Shown one piece after another: positions 20,421-30,056 of a stretch of DNA of 64,000 nucleotides. A program made the translations under genes and the position numbers. Origin of the DNA: Semisulcospira habei (taxonomy: Eukaryota > Mollusca > Gastropoda > Semisulcospiridae); NCBI GenBank assembly GCA_036245525.1, contig BTPG01000006.1, positions 95,822,472 through 95,886,471 on the forward strand, in the 5' to 3' direction. The first letter of the stretch is position 1. Every line of letters begins with the position of its first letter. The notes below the pieces were generated by a model. It searched no databases and had not been told where the DNA came from. It saw nothing but the letters and a program-made list of their open reading frames with translations.

Positions 20421-20787
20421 ACAACAACAAACTAAATGGAATGAACCATAACCCACAAATAGAGCTGTCCTCGCTGTCAAGGGTTTGTACCTTTTGTCTT
20501 TGACCTGATTCTGACGTTGAAATATCTTCTATTAAAAAAAGTCTCGCAGATCTGCCATTGCGTCAAAGAGCTCTATAATACGCGCCATTGGTTTTTCAAA
20601 CGTCATTTTTCATGACGTAAGTTTGATTTTTTATGTAATTTTATATTTTACGTGATATGAGTTTCACTTTCGCTTCAAAGGCTTGAGGAAATGGTGACAA
20701 AACTAGAATTTCACGGTAAATTTCAGTCTTGCTATAATTTGTGTGAAAGCAGGTTGACTTTACCTAGCTACATGACATACTAAGTAC
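20421..20787. other. Nothing recognised
   Basis: AT-rich with TGACGTAAG and TTACGTGATA words; no coding signal. Confidence 0.4.
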
Positions 20788-21203
20788 ACGGGTCACCAGC
20801 ATGCTCTTCTGTAAGCGCGTCGATGTGTGTGTGTGCGTGTTAGGACGTGCGCGCGCGCGCGCTCCAAACATCTCCAAGAGGCATAGATCCTCATGAACCC
20901 GGAGGGTGCATAAGGATCTATGCCTCCGGGAGATGCGCGCATGTTTGTGTGAGAGAGAGAGGGAGAGGGAGCGCGCGAAAGAGAGATTTGCATCATATCA
21001 TTTAGAGTATTGTGTCCAGCAATGTCTGCGTGGTGACGGAGTTGCTTCTTTTACGTCACCGCCACTGTCTGACTTTCTCCAGAAGGCAAGGTTTTTTACT
21101 GTTTTAATTTTTTTCTGAAAAGAATTAATTTTTACTGAAGAGGTTGAAAGGGTACAAAGCTGGCTAACGAACTCATCCAAAGTCTTTCTCCGAACTAGCT
21201 ATA
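20788..21203 (+). repeat. Tandem segmental duplication, unit 1
   Basis: Begins GGGTCACCAGCATGCTC; contains a short GT tract, an F1 hairpin (20873-20932), a GA tract and a unique tail ending CTCATCCAAAGTCTTTCTCC. Confidence 0.85.
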
Positions 21204-21752
<549 letters not shown>

Positions 21753-21954
21753 AATATCCAAATTTCAAGTAAATATGACAAAAATTACGGACTCTATCTG
21801 GGTCAACCGACTTCTTTTAAACGGTTGTTTTTGTCTTCAATGAGACATTCAATTACAATATACTCGGAGGCTGTCTTAGCCACCCCTTTAATAAAGTATT
21901 TCGCCAAGTTTTAAGCTTGTGTGTACAGAAATATCGGAGATTCTCTTGTTTACA

Positions 21955-22093
21955 TACATACGCACATACATACATACATACAAACATACATACATACATA
22001 CATACATACATACATACATACATACATACATACATACATACATACATACATACATACATACATACATACATACATACATACATACATACATAC
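21955..22093 (+). repeat. (TACA)n microsatellite
   Basis: About 135 bp of nearly pure tetranucleotide ending at GGCGCTTCGCGCC. All six frames are open through it, hence spurious ORFs. Confidence 0.95.
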
Positions 22094-22360
22094 GGCGCTT
22101 CGCGCCAAATGTACTTTCAGCAGCGAGGTTAGCGTAACTAGACATGACGCCGTAATTTTTATCTTGTTACTTCAATTGTTAGAGGTTTAGGCCTGCCCGC
22201 CTTTGACATCATGGATATGCTATTAAATTCGCCCCACCGTGGCCCGTCCTAAAAACTCCCTTCTACAAATAGAAGGGACTTAAAAAGAAAAAATGACAAT
22301 ATAGACTTGAAGGATAAGTGAATCATGTTGCTTGCACGTCTGTGTCTCTTTGTCGTTGAA

Positions 22361-22584
22361 TTAACCCTTATCATTCAGAGTACACTAGTGTGTGAAGTAA
22401 GTTTGACTAAAATAGTTCAAGGGTAGTGCCAGAATAGCTTGGCGACTCTAGGCTCCAAGCTATTCAGGCACCACCCTTGAACTAAAGCCATTGGTCTATA
22501 TCCGTATATGTAAGTACTATAATGTAGCTTGCATATGGCAGTGTACAAATTTGAAGCTTTTAGCCTCAGGATGATATGGGTTAA
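22361..22584. mobile_element. F2 foldback element
   Basis: 224 bp, TTAACCCTTATCATTCAGA to GGATGATATGGG-TTAA. Same subfamily as 25092-25510 (shared GCATATGGCAGTGTAC). Confidence 0.88.
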
Positions 22585-22742
22585 CACAGATTTCTCAACA
22601 CAGTCTGCGTCCACTGCCAGTGCAGGGAGTTTATGTCAAACCAACGGAGTTTATGTCATCTTTATGTCAAACGATTATGACGTAACATTACTTAGAATCT
22701 TTAGCATAAACACCAAAGCGAAAGACGGATCACCCCATACAC

Positions 22743-22826
22743 TTAACTCATTCGAGACGTGCTGCCTCCGGATACGCGGCATAAGCCGCGTATCCGGAGG
22801 CGGCACGTCTCGAATGACTGCGTTAA
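22743..22826. mobile_element. F3 palindromic element
   Basis: Near-perfect arms around GGCATAAGCC; four extra bases (CTGC) precede the right TTAA. Confidence 0.9.
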
Positions 22827-23084
22827 AGGGGTACTGCCAGAGACGCCATGTTATAAGTATAGGCACTGCCTTTGGTAGACTTTTCTCGCAAAGTTGACGC
22901 TGGATGCCAAAGGTGACGCTGGATGCCAAAGAGTCGTGTGGGCGAACATGCGCACAAGGGATGCCCCTGTTCCAGTCACATACAATCTCATGAAGATGTC
23001 CGAGACGCCAGCAACAATTTAACAACTGACTGATGGTGTAACTAACACAGGTACACATGAGAGATCCGCCGTACAGAGCAGATT

Positions 23085-23580
23085 TTCGTGTTCTTCGAGA
23101 ACACCAGAAAGAAGAAAGAAACATGCTTAGAAAAGACAATTACAAGATTCAAGATTCAAGATCACTTATTGTTGCTGTGGTAGAAAATAATCATACACAG
23201 AAAAATTGTCTTGCCACCGCAGGTGCTGCTCACATTCACTCACTCGTTCATTTCACAAATTACAACAACAGAGCTACAAAATGGACAATGACTCCAGTCA
23301 GTGGCCTCATCCCGACCCGAACCACCCTGACACAAACATAATACTCACACAGCCCTAAATATCCTGAACACACTAGTATATGCTCTTTTGTTAGATTCCT
23401 ACTTGACTAAAGCTAGTACATAAAAACACAAGTTAACAACAGAAACAAATTACCGTCGAAAGGCAAATAATCTCCTATCTAGGCAACTTGTCTAATAGAT
23501 TGTGCTGTAATTGTCTTTTCTAAGCGTGTTTATTTCTTCCTTGAGAATGTTCTATGCATTATGACTTAGCAGTGACTTTT
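23085..23580. mobile_element. F12 element with separated arms
   Basis: TTCTTTCTAAGC-type arms: CTTAGAAAAGACAATTACA at 23126-23144 is inverted relative to TGTAATTGTCTTTTCTAAG at 23506-23524, enclosing about 360 bp without a gene. Confidence 0.6.
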
Positions 23581-23817
23581 TGTTTTGTATTTCGTGTTCT
23601 CCGTCTCCGAATAAACACGTGTGGCGAAAGAAGGTAAATGATTTTGAAGACTGCACAGTTCAGGTTTTGTTCGCCCGGCTAAAACACGGAGAAAACGGCT
23701 CCAACTTCAAAGACAAGCACGCATTTGAAATCCGCAGTTTGAACACGAATTTCCAACAAAGAAGAAACACCAGCGTGTTCCCGATAGAAATTTCAGTTGA
23801 GGGTCACTATGACTGAT

Positions 23818-24036
23818 TTGAACTCATTCAGCCCCGACACACCACAGCAAGACACGGATCGAGCGTGATAGTTCAAGGGTGGTGCCGGAATAGCTTGGCG
23901 CCCATAGGCGCCAAGCTATTCTGGCACCACCCTTGAACTATCATGCTCGATCTGTCCCTAGAAGTGTAATACAGTCCTTCAGAGGGCAACTTCAACATTT
24001 GGGGATTTCGGTCCTGGGCAGGTAGAATGTGTTCAT
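23818..24036. mobile_element. F2 foldback element
   Basis: Starts GAACTCATTCAGCCCCGAC; strong hairpin 23868-23950; ends GTAGAATGTG-TTCA, a decayed TTAA shared with the next element. Confidence 0.85.
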
Positions 24037-24451
24037 CCTTTGGCTATCGGTAGTGCTGTTTTGGCTATCGGTAGTGCTGTTTTGGCTATCGGTAGTGCTG
24101 TTTTGGCTATCGGTAGTGCTGTTTGTGTAGATGATTGATTTCTGAAGGGAATCACTCAGCGCTGGACGGACAAACAGTTAGATCCCCTGCTCCCGCCTAT
24201 CAGGCACCCAATCGCCAGCCCACAGAGAAATACGCAGGTATAGAACATGATGCAGATGATCGTCTTGTTCTATACCTGCGTATTTCTCTGTGGGCTGGCG
24301 ATTGGGTGCCTGATAGGCGGGGCAAGGGATCTAACTGTTTGTCTGTCCAGCGCTGAGTGATTCCCCTTGGTTTGTGTACAATTCTGCCAGCGCTAGCCTC
24401 ACCTATCTGGTTTGTGATTTCTGAAGGAATCATCTCAACAAACAGGGTTAA
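24033..24451. mobile_element. F4 element, expanded and interrupted
   Basis: Left arm repeated four times (TTTGGCTATCGGTAGTGCTG units, 24037-24124), then the centre GATTTCTGAAGG, a foreign 266-bp insert, and the right arm AATCATCTCAACAAACAGGG-TTAA (24448-24451). Confidence 0.8.
24149..24414. mobile_element. Unclassified foldback insert with 13-bp TSD
   Basis: Two arms of about 98 bp, almost perfectly complementary (24149-24246 and 24267-24365), with a 20-bp loop and a 49-bp tail. It is flanked by the perfect direct repeat TGATTTCTGAAGG at 24136-24148 and 24415-24427. Removing it restores the F4 centre. No coding capacity; no second copy seen here. Confidence 0.85.
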
Positions 24452-24662
24452 CCCATTCAGCCCTGACGCGCTACAGCAGGAGATGGGTCGACCATGATAA
24501 TTCCAGGGTAGTGCCAGATTAGCTTGGCGCCTTTCGGCGCCAAGCTAATCTGGCACTGCCCTTGAATTATCATGCTCGATCCATCTCCTGCAACTGGTGC
24601 ATAGTCATAAGATGACGCCTCCCAAATTTGAGAAATACGGCCGTCGGGCTGAATGAGTTAAT
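24448..24662. mobile_element. F2 foldback element
   Basis: TTAACCCATTCAGCCC / GGGCTGAATGAGTTAA ends, 215 bp, sharing its left TTAA with the F4 element. Confidence 0.9.
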
Positions 24663-25091
24663 AGGTCAAAGGGCCAATAATATCTGTGCGTCCGCAAGAT
24701 GCACACGTTTCAGATCTATACATCGGTGTTGAAATGTGTGCGCCCTCAGTCGTATTTGCACGCTTATGACAGGTACAACACAATTCATTGTTGGGATTTT
24801 CTATGAAGTGTGCCCGCGTTGACAGACACTTGTTCTGCCTGGATTCGCAATTTTACAGGGAGAGGAAAGCAGGAGAATCCACCAGTGACTCATCTTTCCC
24901 ACCAGGAGTCCGCCGCCACAGTGTTTTGTGAAACCGCCTCTGTTTTCCACAATCTCTCTGTCACTGGAGCCGGGCTAATCAGGCAATACATTGATCTATC
25001 ATGGAAATTCCATTCCCAGATTTATCCTCATAGTAGAACGATCGAGTGACGCATCACAAAACTCCAAACAAAATATTCAATCCCCTTTCTG
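24663..25091. other. Nothing recognised
   Basis: No family or coding signal. Confidence 0.4.
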
Positions 25092-25223
25092 TTAACCCAT
25101 ATATTATCATACTGAGGCTAATAGCTTCAAATTTGTACACTGCCATATGCAAGCTACATTATAGTACTTACTGATACAGATATAGACCAATGGCTTTAGT
25201 TCAAGGGTGGTGCCAGAATAGCT

Positions 25224-25255
<32 letters not shown>

Positions 25256-25510
25256 ATTTATATAGCGCTTAATCTTAATCAAAAGCTCTAAGCGCTTTAC
25301 AAACTGTACACAAAAATAAAAATACAATGACATATGCACATAACAAACAAAACACAATACCCGAACACACCACTTTTACAATGAACTAAACAACAATGCA
25401 TACATAATAATTTAGAGGCCTAGAGGCGCCAAGCTATTTTGGCACTACCCTTGAACTATTTTAGTCCAACTTATTTCACACATTGGTGTATTCCGAATGA
25501 TAAGGGATAA
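25092..25510. mobile_element. F2 element interrupted by LINE tail
   Basis: Left part (TTAACCCATA to CCAGAATAGCTT) and right part (GGCGCCAAGC to AATGATAAGGGATAA) are the reverse of the 22361-22584 copy, split in the hairpin centre. Confidence 0.88.
25227..25419 (-). mobile_element. Element 2 3'-end copy
   Basis: On the minus strand this matches Element 2 from 32416 to the tail almost base for base, including TTGTTTGTTATGTGCATATG, the GCGCTTAGAGCTTTTGA stem region, and (ATT)n. Only the last 193 bp were inserted, typical of abortive LINE retrotransposition. Confidence 0.93.
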
Positions 25511-25971
25511 TACAGGAAAGATGCGGCACGCCTCTGCGCCATTTTCCCGCAATATCTCTCAAGGCTCAACGGTGTTTTTCTTTGTGTAGACCATTGGCCC
25601 ATTACAAACATATTACTTCTATCTGCATTATCTCCCCATCATGGTCCATCCATCTCCTGACCCAGAACTATAAGAGACACACATCTCAAAACACGGTACC
25701 AAAATGGGATCATTCCCCTTTCTGGGCGGAACACAATGACACCGCTTCTGCGCCTATTTTCTGCAAACGTGTGCTGGTCAATGATTCTGGTCCCTACGGC
25801 TTTGAGGCGTAAGGTCTAAAATCACAGACCTTCTCATAAATCTCTCTGTCGTACCTCAAGCCCCAGCGTCCGGTGGTTTTTGACACCCAAATGACAGGGA
25901 CCCGACGGCTTCTCTACAGTGTGGACACTGAGCCTTTTCCTGAGTCGCAGGGGGTAAACTAGATTTGTGTC
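25511..25971. other. Mostly unrecognised; one F6 arm
   Basis: GCGTAAGGTCTAAAATCACAG at 25806-25826 is an F6 right arm, with a weak left partner TGGTCCCTACGGC. Nothing else seen. Confidence 0.5.
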
Positions 25972-26050
25972 TGCCAGCAAGAGAGGTATATATTTTCATG
26001 AGCCCCTGCAGCTGTAGAGGCTCATGAGAATCTGTGTCTCATGCAGGAGA
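25972..26050. mobile_element. F1 hairpin
   Basis: CAGCAAGAG arm to CTCATGCAG around CCCTGCAGCTGTAGAGG; both arms show ATTTTCATGAG-like changes. Confidence 0.7.
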
Positions 26051-26635
26051 AAGGATCTGGCGGAAAGACGGTGGACAGATGACAGTCTGGTAAAGCCAAG
26101 CTACATAAGATGAACAGGGAAGTTGGTGTCTATAACCACGGTGCTTTCAGTGGCTTGATCGTTTCTGTTTTCCTTCTTTGAGTGACAGATTAACCCCTTT
26201 ACTGCCAGGAAATCGCAAACATCACGAAAAGAAGCGAAGAAATTCATGAGCGCCCACCCCCCTCCTCCCCCCACACACACACCCACAAACCTAAGACCCT
26301 TCCCGGGAGTGGGGAGTCCTGGATATAGTCAAGTGGACGGCGGGGCGCCTGAGGATAGTCCCTGTTGCTTTTGCAATGGGTTTTTCAGTGGAAGGTTCAG
26401 AATGATAGGTCTGTCATTCCTTCTCTCCCATCCCGCTTCTTTTCTGGATCTAGTGAGCCTTGCGGCCACAAAAAGGGCAGCTAATGTTCTGAAGACGCAA
26501 AGCAAACCTGGAATTCCATTGCATTAGTACAACAGAGCACTCTCAGAAATGGTAGAGTCATAATATTTGCATAAGAGGTGACATGAAAAGACGAAGATAT
26601 TATTACAAAGTTTCATCTTCGGTTTAGTCATAACA
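26051..26635. other. Nothing recognised
   Basis: Contains an isolated F1 end (TTAACCCCTTTACTGCCAGG at 26191) and a C-rich run near 26253-26275. Confidence 0.4.
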
Positions 26636-26696
26636 CATTCAAGGCGCTACAAGACACTTTCGCAGCTACTGATGCGGGACGCTTTGAATGAGTTGA
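26636..26696. mobile_element. F5 half element
   Basis: ATTCAAGGCGCTACAAGACAC and CGCAGCTACTGATGCGGGAC, ending TTGAATGAGTTGA. Confidence 0.65.
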
Positions 26697-26840
26697 CGTC
26701 TGTCTAATGCTAATTAGTAGAAGCAGTATGGCAGAGGAATTGTGGGCGGGAGAACTCCGCCCTGAAGCTGAGATCCCCCTTGACGTCTAACACATCAAAG
26801 TCAAAGCACACTCACGATATGTATAAAAAATAACCCATCA

Positions 26841-27051
26841 TTAATCCTTTTAGCCCCAAGGTCCCATTTCTCAAATTTTGGAAGTGTTGCCTAACGACTA
26901 TGTACCAGTTATAGGAGATGGCTTGACCATGATAATTCAAGGGTAGTGTCAGATTAGCTTGGCGCCTGAAGGCGCCAAGCTAATCTGGCACTACCCTTGA
27001 ATTATCATAGTCATGGTCAAGCCATCTCCTGCTGTAGGGATCCGGGGTTAA
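26841..27051. mobile_element. F2 foldback element
   Basis: 211 bp between TTAA sites; hairpin around GGCGCCTGAAGGCGCC. Confidence 0.9.
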
Positions 27052-27109
27052 AAGGTTAATTAATGAATTAATAACGCTACGAATAATAATACTAATGATA
27101 AAAATGATG

Positions 27110-27352
27110 ATAATAACCAACCTGCGTCTCTGTCCTTCCCCCCAATTCATCAAGACCCAGCTCAAAACATGCTATATATGCAACTTGCTCTTTTGCTTAG
27201 CCAGACATTTTTTCCCGCAGATGCTCATAAACTAATTTATGTCTGTTTAATCTGCTGCTTGACATGATCTTTGCTGTTCATTTGCATTGAGTTTGGTATA
27301 TGGTTTATTTGCGTCATGTTTGTTTAATTGTGTGGGATGTGTTTTAAATTGC
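27110..27352 (+). mobile_element. Possible LINE 3' end
   Basis: Ends in AAATTGCCAAGCGCTTTGAG, the stem sequence seen at L2-like 3' ends, preceded by T-rich sequence. No RT motif is left; assignment is by tail only. Confidence 0.35.
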
Positions 27353-27537
27353 CAAGCGCTTTGAGTCTACTTTGACGTGCGCTTTGAGTCTACTTTGACG
27401 TGCGCTTTGAGTCTACATTGACGTGCGCTTTGAGTCTACTTTGACGTGCGCTTTGAGTCTACTTTGACGTGCGCTTTGAGTCTACTTTGACGTGCGCTTT
27501 GAGTCTACTTTGACGTGCGCTTTGAGTCTACTTTGAC
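27353..27537 (+). repeat. 23-bp minisatellite x 8
   Basis: Unit TGCGCTTTGAGTCTACTTTG-ACG, eight copies, one with ACATTG. The unit starts with the LINE-tail GCGCTTTGAG word. Confidence 0.92.
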
Positions 27538-27564
27538 TTGCTCCTGTCCCGTAGAAGCAATATA

Positions 27565-27770
27565 GTAACCCATTCAGCCCTGACCACTACACCAGGAGAT
27601 GGGTCGACCATGATGATGCAAGGGTAGTTCCAGATTAGCTTGTCGGCACCAAGCTAATCTGGCACTGCCTTTGAATTATCATGGTCGATCCATCTTCTGC
27701 AACTGGTGCATGGTCATTATTTGACACCTGCAAAATTTGGGAAACACGGCCGTCGGGCTGAATGAGTTAA
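27565..27770. mobile_element. F2 foldback element
   Basis: GTAACCCATTCAGCCC to GGGCTGAATGAG-TTAA; the hairpin centre is shortened. Confidence 0.88.
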
Positions 27771-27973
27771 TAAAAATAATAACCATCATCATCATCATCA
27801 TTATCATCATCATCATATAACAGTGAATACAAACCAAACTGTTTCTGGTAGCAGTTGGCGAAGTTCATTCACTTCCAAGTCATGCTTAGCGAACTTTGCC
27901 ATAGAATGAACAGAAAATTCGCAGTTGTCTGAATACTCCACACCACCTGACCAGACACATCACCCCTGATAAA

Positions 27974-28177
27974 TTGACCCTTTGCATCCTGAAACAGTAG
28001 GGCTTAAAATTAATTTGACTATGATAGTTCAAGGGTGGTGCCAGAAAAGCTTGGCGCCTGAGGCGCCAAGCTATTCTGGGTCCATCCTTGAGCTAAAATG
28101 GTTGACCTGTCTCTTAATCTGCAATGTAGCCTTCACAGGACAATAAGAACTTTTTTTTTCAAGATGTAATGGGTTAA
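27974..28177. mobile_element. F2 foldback element
   Basis: TTGACCCTTTGCATCCTGA to GATGTAATGGG-TTAA; hairpin around GGCGCCTGAGGCGCC. Confidence 0.85.
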
Positions 28178-28292
28178 AAAGTGGTGTGACAATATCCTGG
28201 AGGCCTGAAAAACAATCCTCGCAGGCCCGGATGGCGCATGATGGTGTTGGTCTGTCTTTTCCCAGTGAGCGAAACGTCCATGGAACCATGGA

Positions 28293-28354
28293 CCGACGTT
28301 GACCATAGCTAGCTCGCGCACGTTTGTGCGCGAGCTAGCTATGGCTAACATCGG
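28293..28354. repeat. Near-perfect palindrome
   Basis: CCATAGCTAGCTCGCGCAC and its exact complement with a 4-bp GTTT loop (28302-28343), extended by imperfect CCGACGTTGA/CTAACATCGG arms. Single copy here. Confidence 0.8.
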
Positions 28355-28467
28355 CCTGAGAGTCTTCTGCTCCCCGGGGAGGAAACTCCAGGGTCGGGAA
28401 GGGAGTCTTTCATTGTGTGTGCATCACTCACGTAAAACATTCGCCTATCTCTGGGCTGCAATAGAAT

Positions 28468-28468
<1 letters not shown>

Positions 28469-28499
<31 letters not shown>

Positions 28500-28515
28500 C
28501 TCTCTCTCCCTCTCT
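28469..28515 (+). repeat. Poly-T and TC-rich run
   Basis: About 30 T followed by TCTCTCTCCC. Confidence 0.9.
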
Positions 28516-28700
28516 ATTGTCCTGTTTCGGTGTATTTTTATTTTAACTTGCCAGCGTAACTCCACTTATAAACACCTGCGCCGCTGAGCAAACCACCATC
28601 TTCCTGGTCACGAGGGAAAAAAATCAGATGATAAGTTTAACCCTTTAATGAACTGCTTAGTGAAACCCCTTATCACTGCCAGTTGCGAAACTGAAATCAT

Positions 28701-28906
28701 TTAACCCTTTACCTGCCGAGCAAGGCGAACGCTGCCCCAGCCCTGTGCGGTCGCGGGGGCTCATGAGGATTTATGTTTCCTGTGAGTCCTAAGTTCTTTC
28801 AGCCTGTTTTTGTCCCATTTATATATGTAGTCTTCAGATCGAGGTCGGTCAGTATGCAGGCGTTTGAGACGCGAAACTCGTGACCCAATGGCAGCGAAGG
28901 GGTTAA
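28701..28906. mobile_element. F1 element, GCAAGGCGAACG subfamily
   Basis: TTAACCCTTTACCTGCC to GGCAGCGAAGGGG-TTAA; the hairpin right arm is intact, the left arm eroded. This subfamily also occurs at 33279-33431 and 34831. Confidence 0.8.
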
Positions 28907-28944
28907 AATCATCTCATACTCAAGACCGATAACCATTCTGCGTG

Positions 28945-29056
28945 TTAAGATCTTGACGAGCCCCCGCCCGGCGCTTCTAAGGCTTATGATGATCTATGCC
29001 TCTTGGAGTTAGGTGCTGGGGTGCTGTTTTCTGAGCTCCGGCATGGAAAGGGTTAA
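28945..29056. mobile_element. F1 element, short
   Basis: Hairpin 28950-29008 and end CATGGAAAGGG-TTAA. Confidence 0.65.
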
Positions 29057-30056
29057 ATATCTCTCGATTAATTGTTGTTTCTGTGCAAACTTTAACACCT
29101 CCGCGCTGATCTTGAACTATTAAATCTCAAAAGATATGCTTCTGTCAGATGAGCGCGATGACCTTTACAAACACCTGTACCCATGTGCTAATCTCAACAA
29201 ACGTGTTGACAAACGAAAATCCAATAACCTACATGTACTAGAGGCACAGAGCTTCATGACGCCCCACAGATGCCGGGGACACTTGAAACTCTTTGTCTCT
29301 TGTCAACTCAGCTTCATTTTCAATTTGTGTATGGAAGGCTGGCATTCTGAAATAATTTTTATATGTCTATTAAAATGCGTGTTCAATATTTATTTCACGG
29401 TGTCATGGCCAACCATATCCGTGTCCTTGAAAAGAGGACATCATCAAACGTCCATCTATGACAACTTTTTTTGTCAGAAGAGCGCAATGTCCTTCACAAT
29501 TGTATGTGCTTTCGCACCAATCCTACACCCTTCCGCCATATACATCGTCTTTATTTTCCAGGAGAAAGCGCGATGTCTTTCACAGCTGCACGTGTTTGGG
29601 CGCTTGGCACATCCGTCCTCTCCCGCGGTAAATTGTCTTCATTTTCCCACAAAATAGCGCTTGTGCTCTATCATCAGCCTACACCGCCGTGCTGTTGTCA
29701 AGACATCGCCTCCAAACAGCGGAATTGCGTTCTCACCCAAGTGGGAACAACAACCTGCTAAGGAGCGGCCGAGTTGGACCAGGTGGTCGTTGTGAGAGGT
29801 GAAGGGTTCTCTCCCCTAAAGAGGGGGCGCCTCTCGAGTGACCACGTGAACAAGATATGCAAATGAAGGCCTGCTATGTCTATAGAGGAGCTGGTATCGG
29901 CAAGGTCAGGATGTGTCGATAGCTCGTCTTTCAATGCAGCGGTGAAGGCGCAGATTTTGTTCATGCCGTTAACAGGAGCGTGGCGAAACAGACTGAACAG
30001 TTTAAGCCGAAAGTCAGCACTCAAGTGCCAACCATTTATTACAACACTTTGCTTTG
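29057..30056. other. No gene recognised
   Basis: A 173-codon frame (29136-29657) spans a degraded F1 hairpin (29240-29302) and has no known domain, so I treat it as chance. A G/C hairpin lies at about 29780-29846 (GTGGTC-GAGAGG/CCTCTC-GACCAC). Confidence 0.45.

Noticed and set aside
22675..23139. 154-codon minus-strand frame
   Set aside because: Reads through an F3 palindrome and shows no domain.
29136..29657. 173-codon frame
   Set aside because: Crosses a degraded F1 hairpin and has no domain; probably chance.
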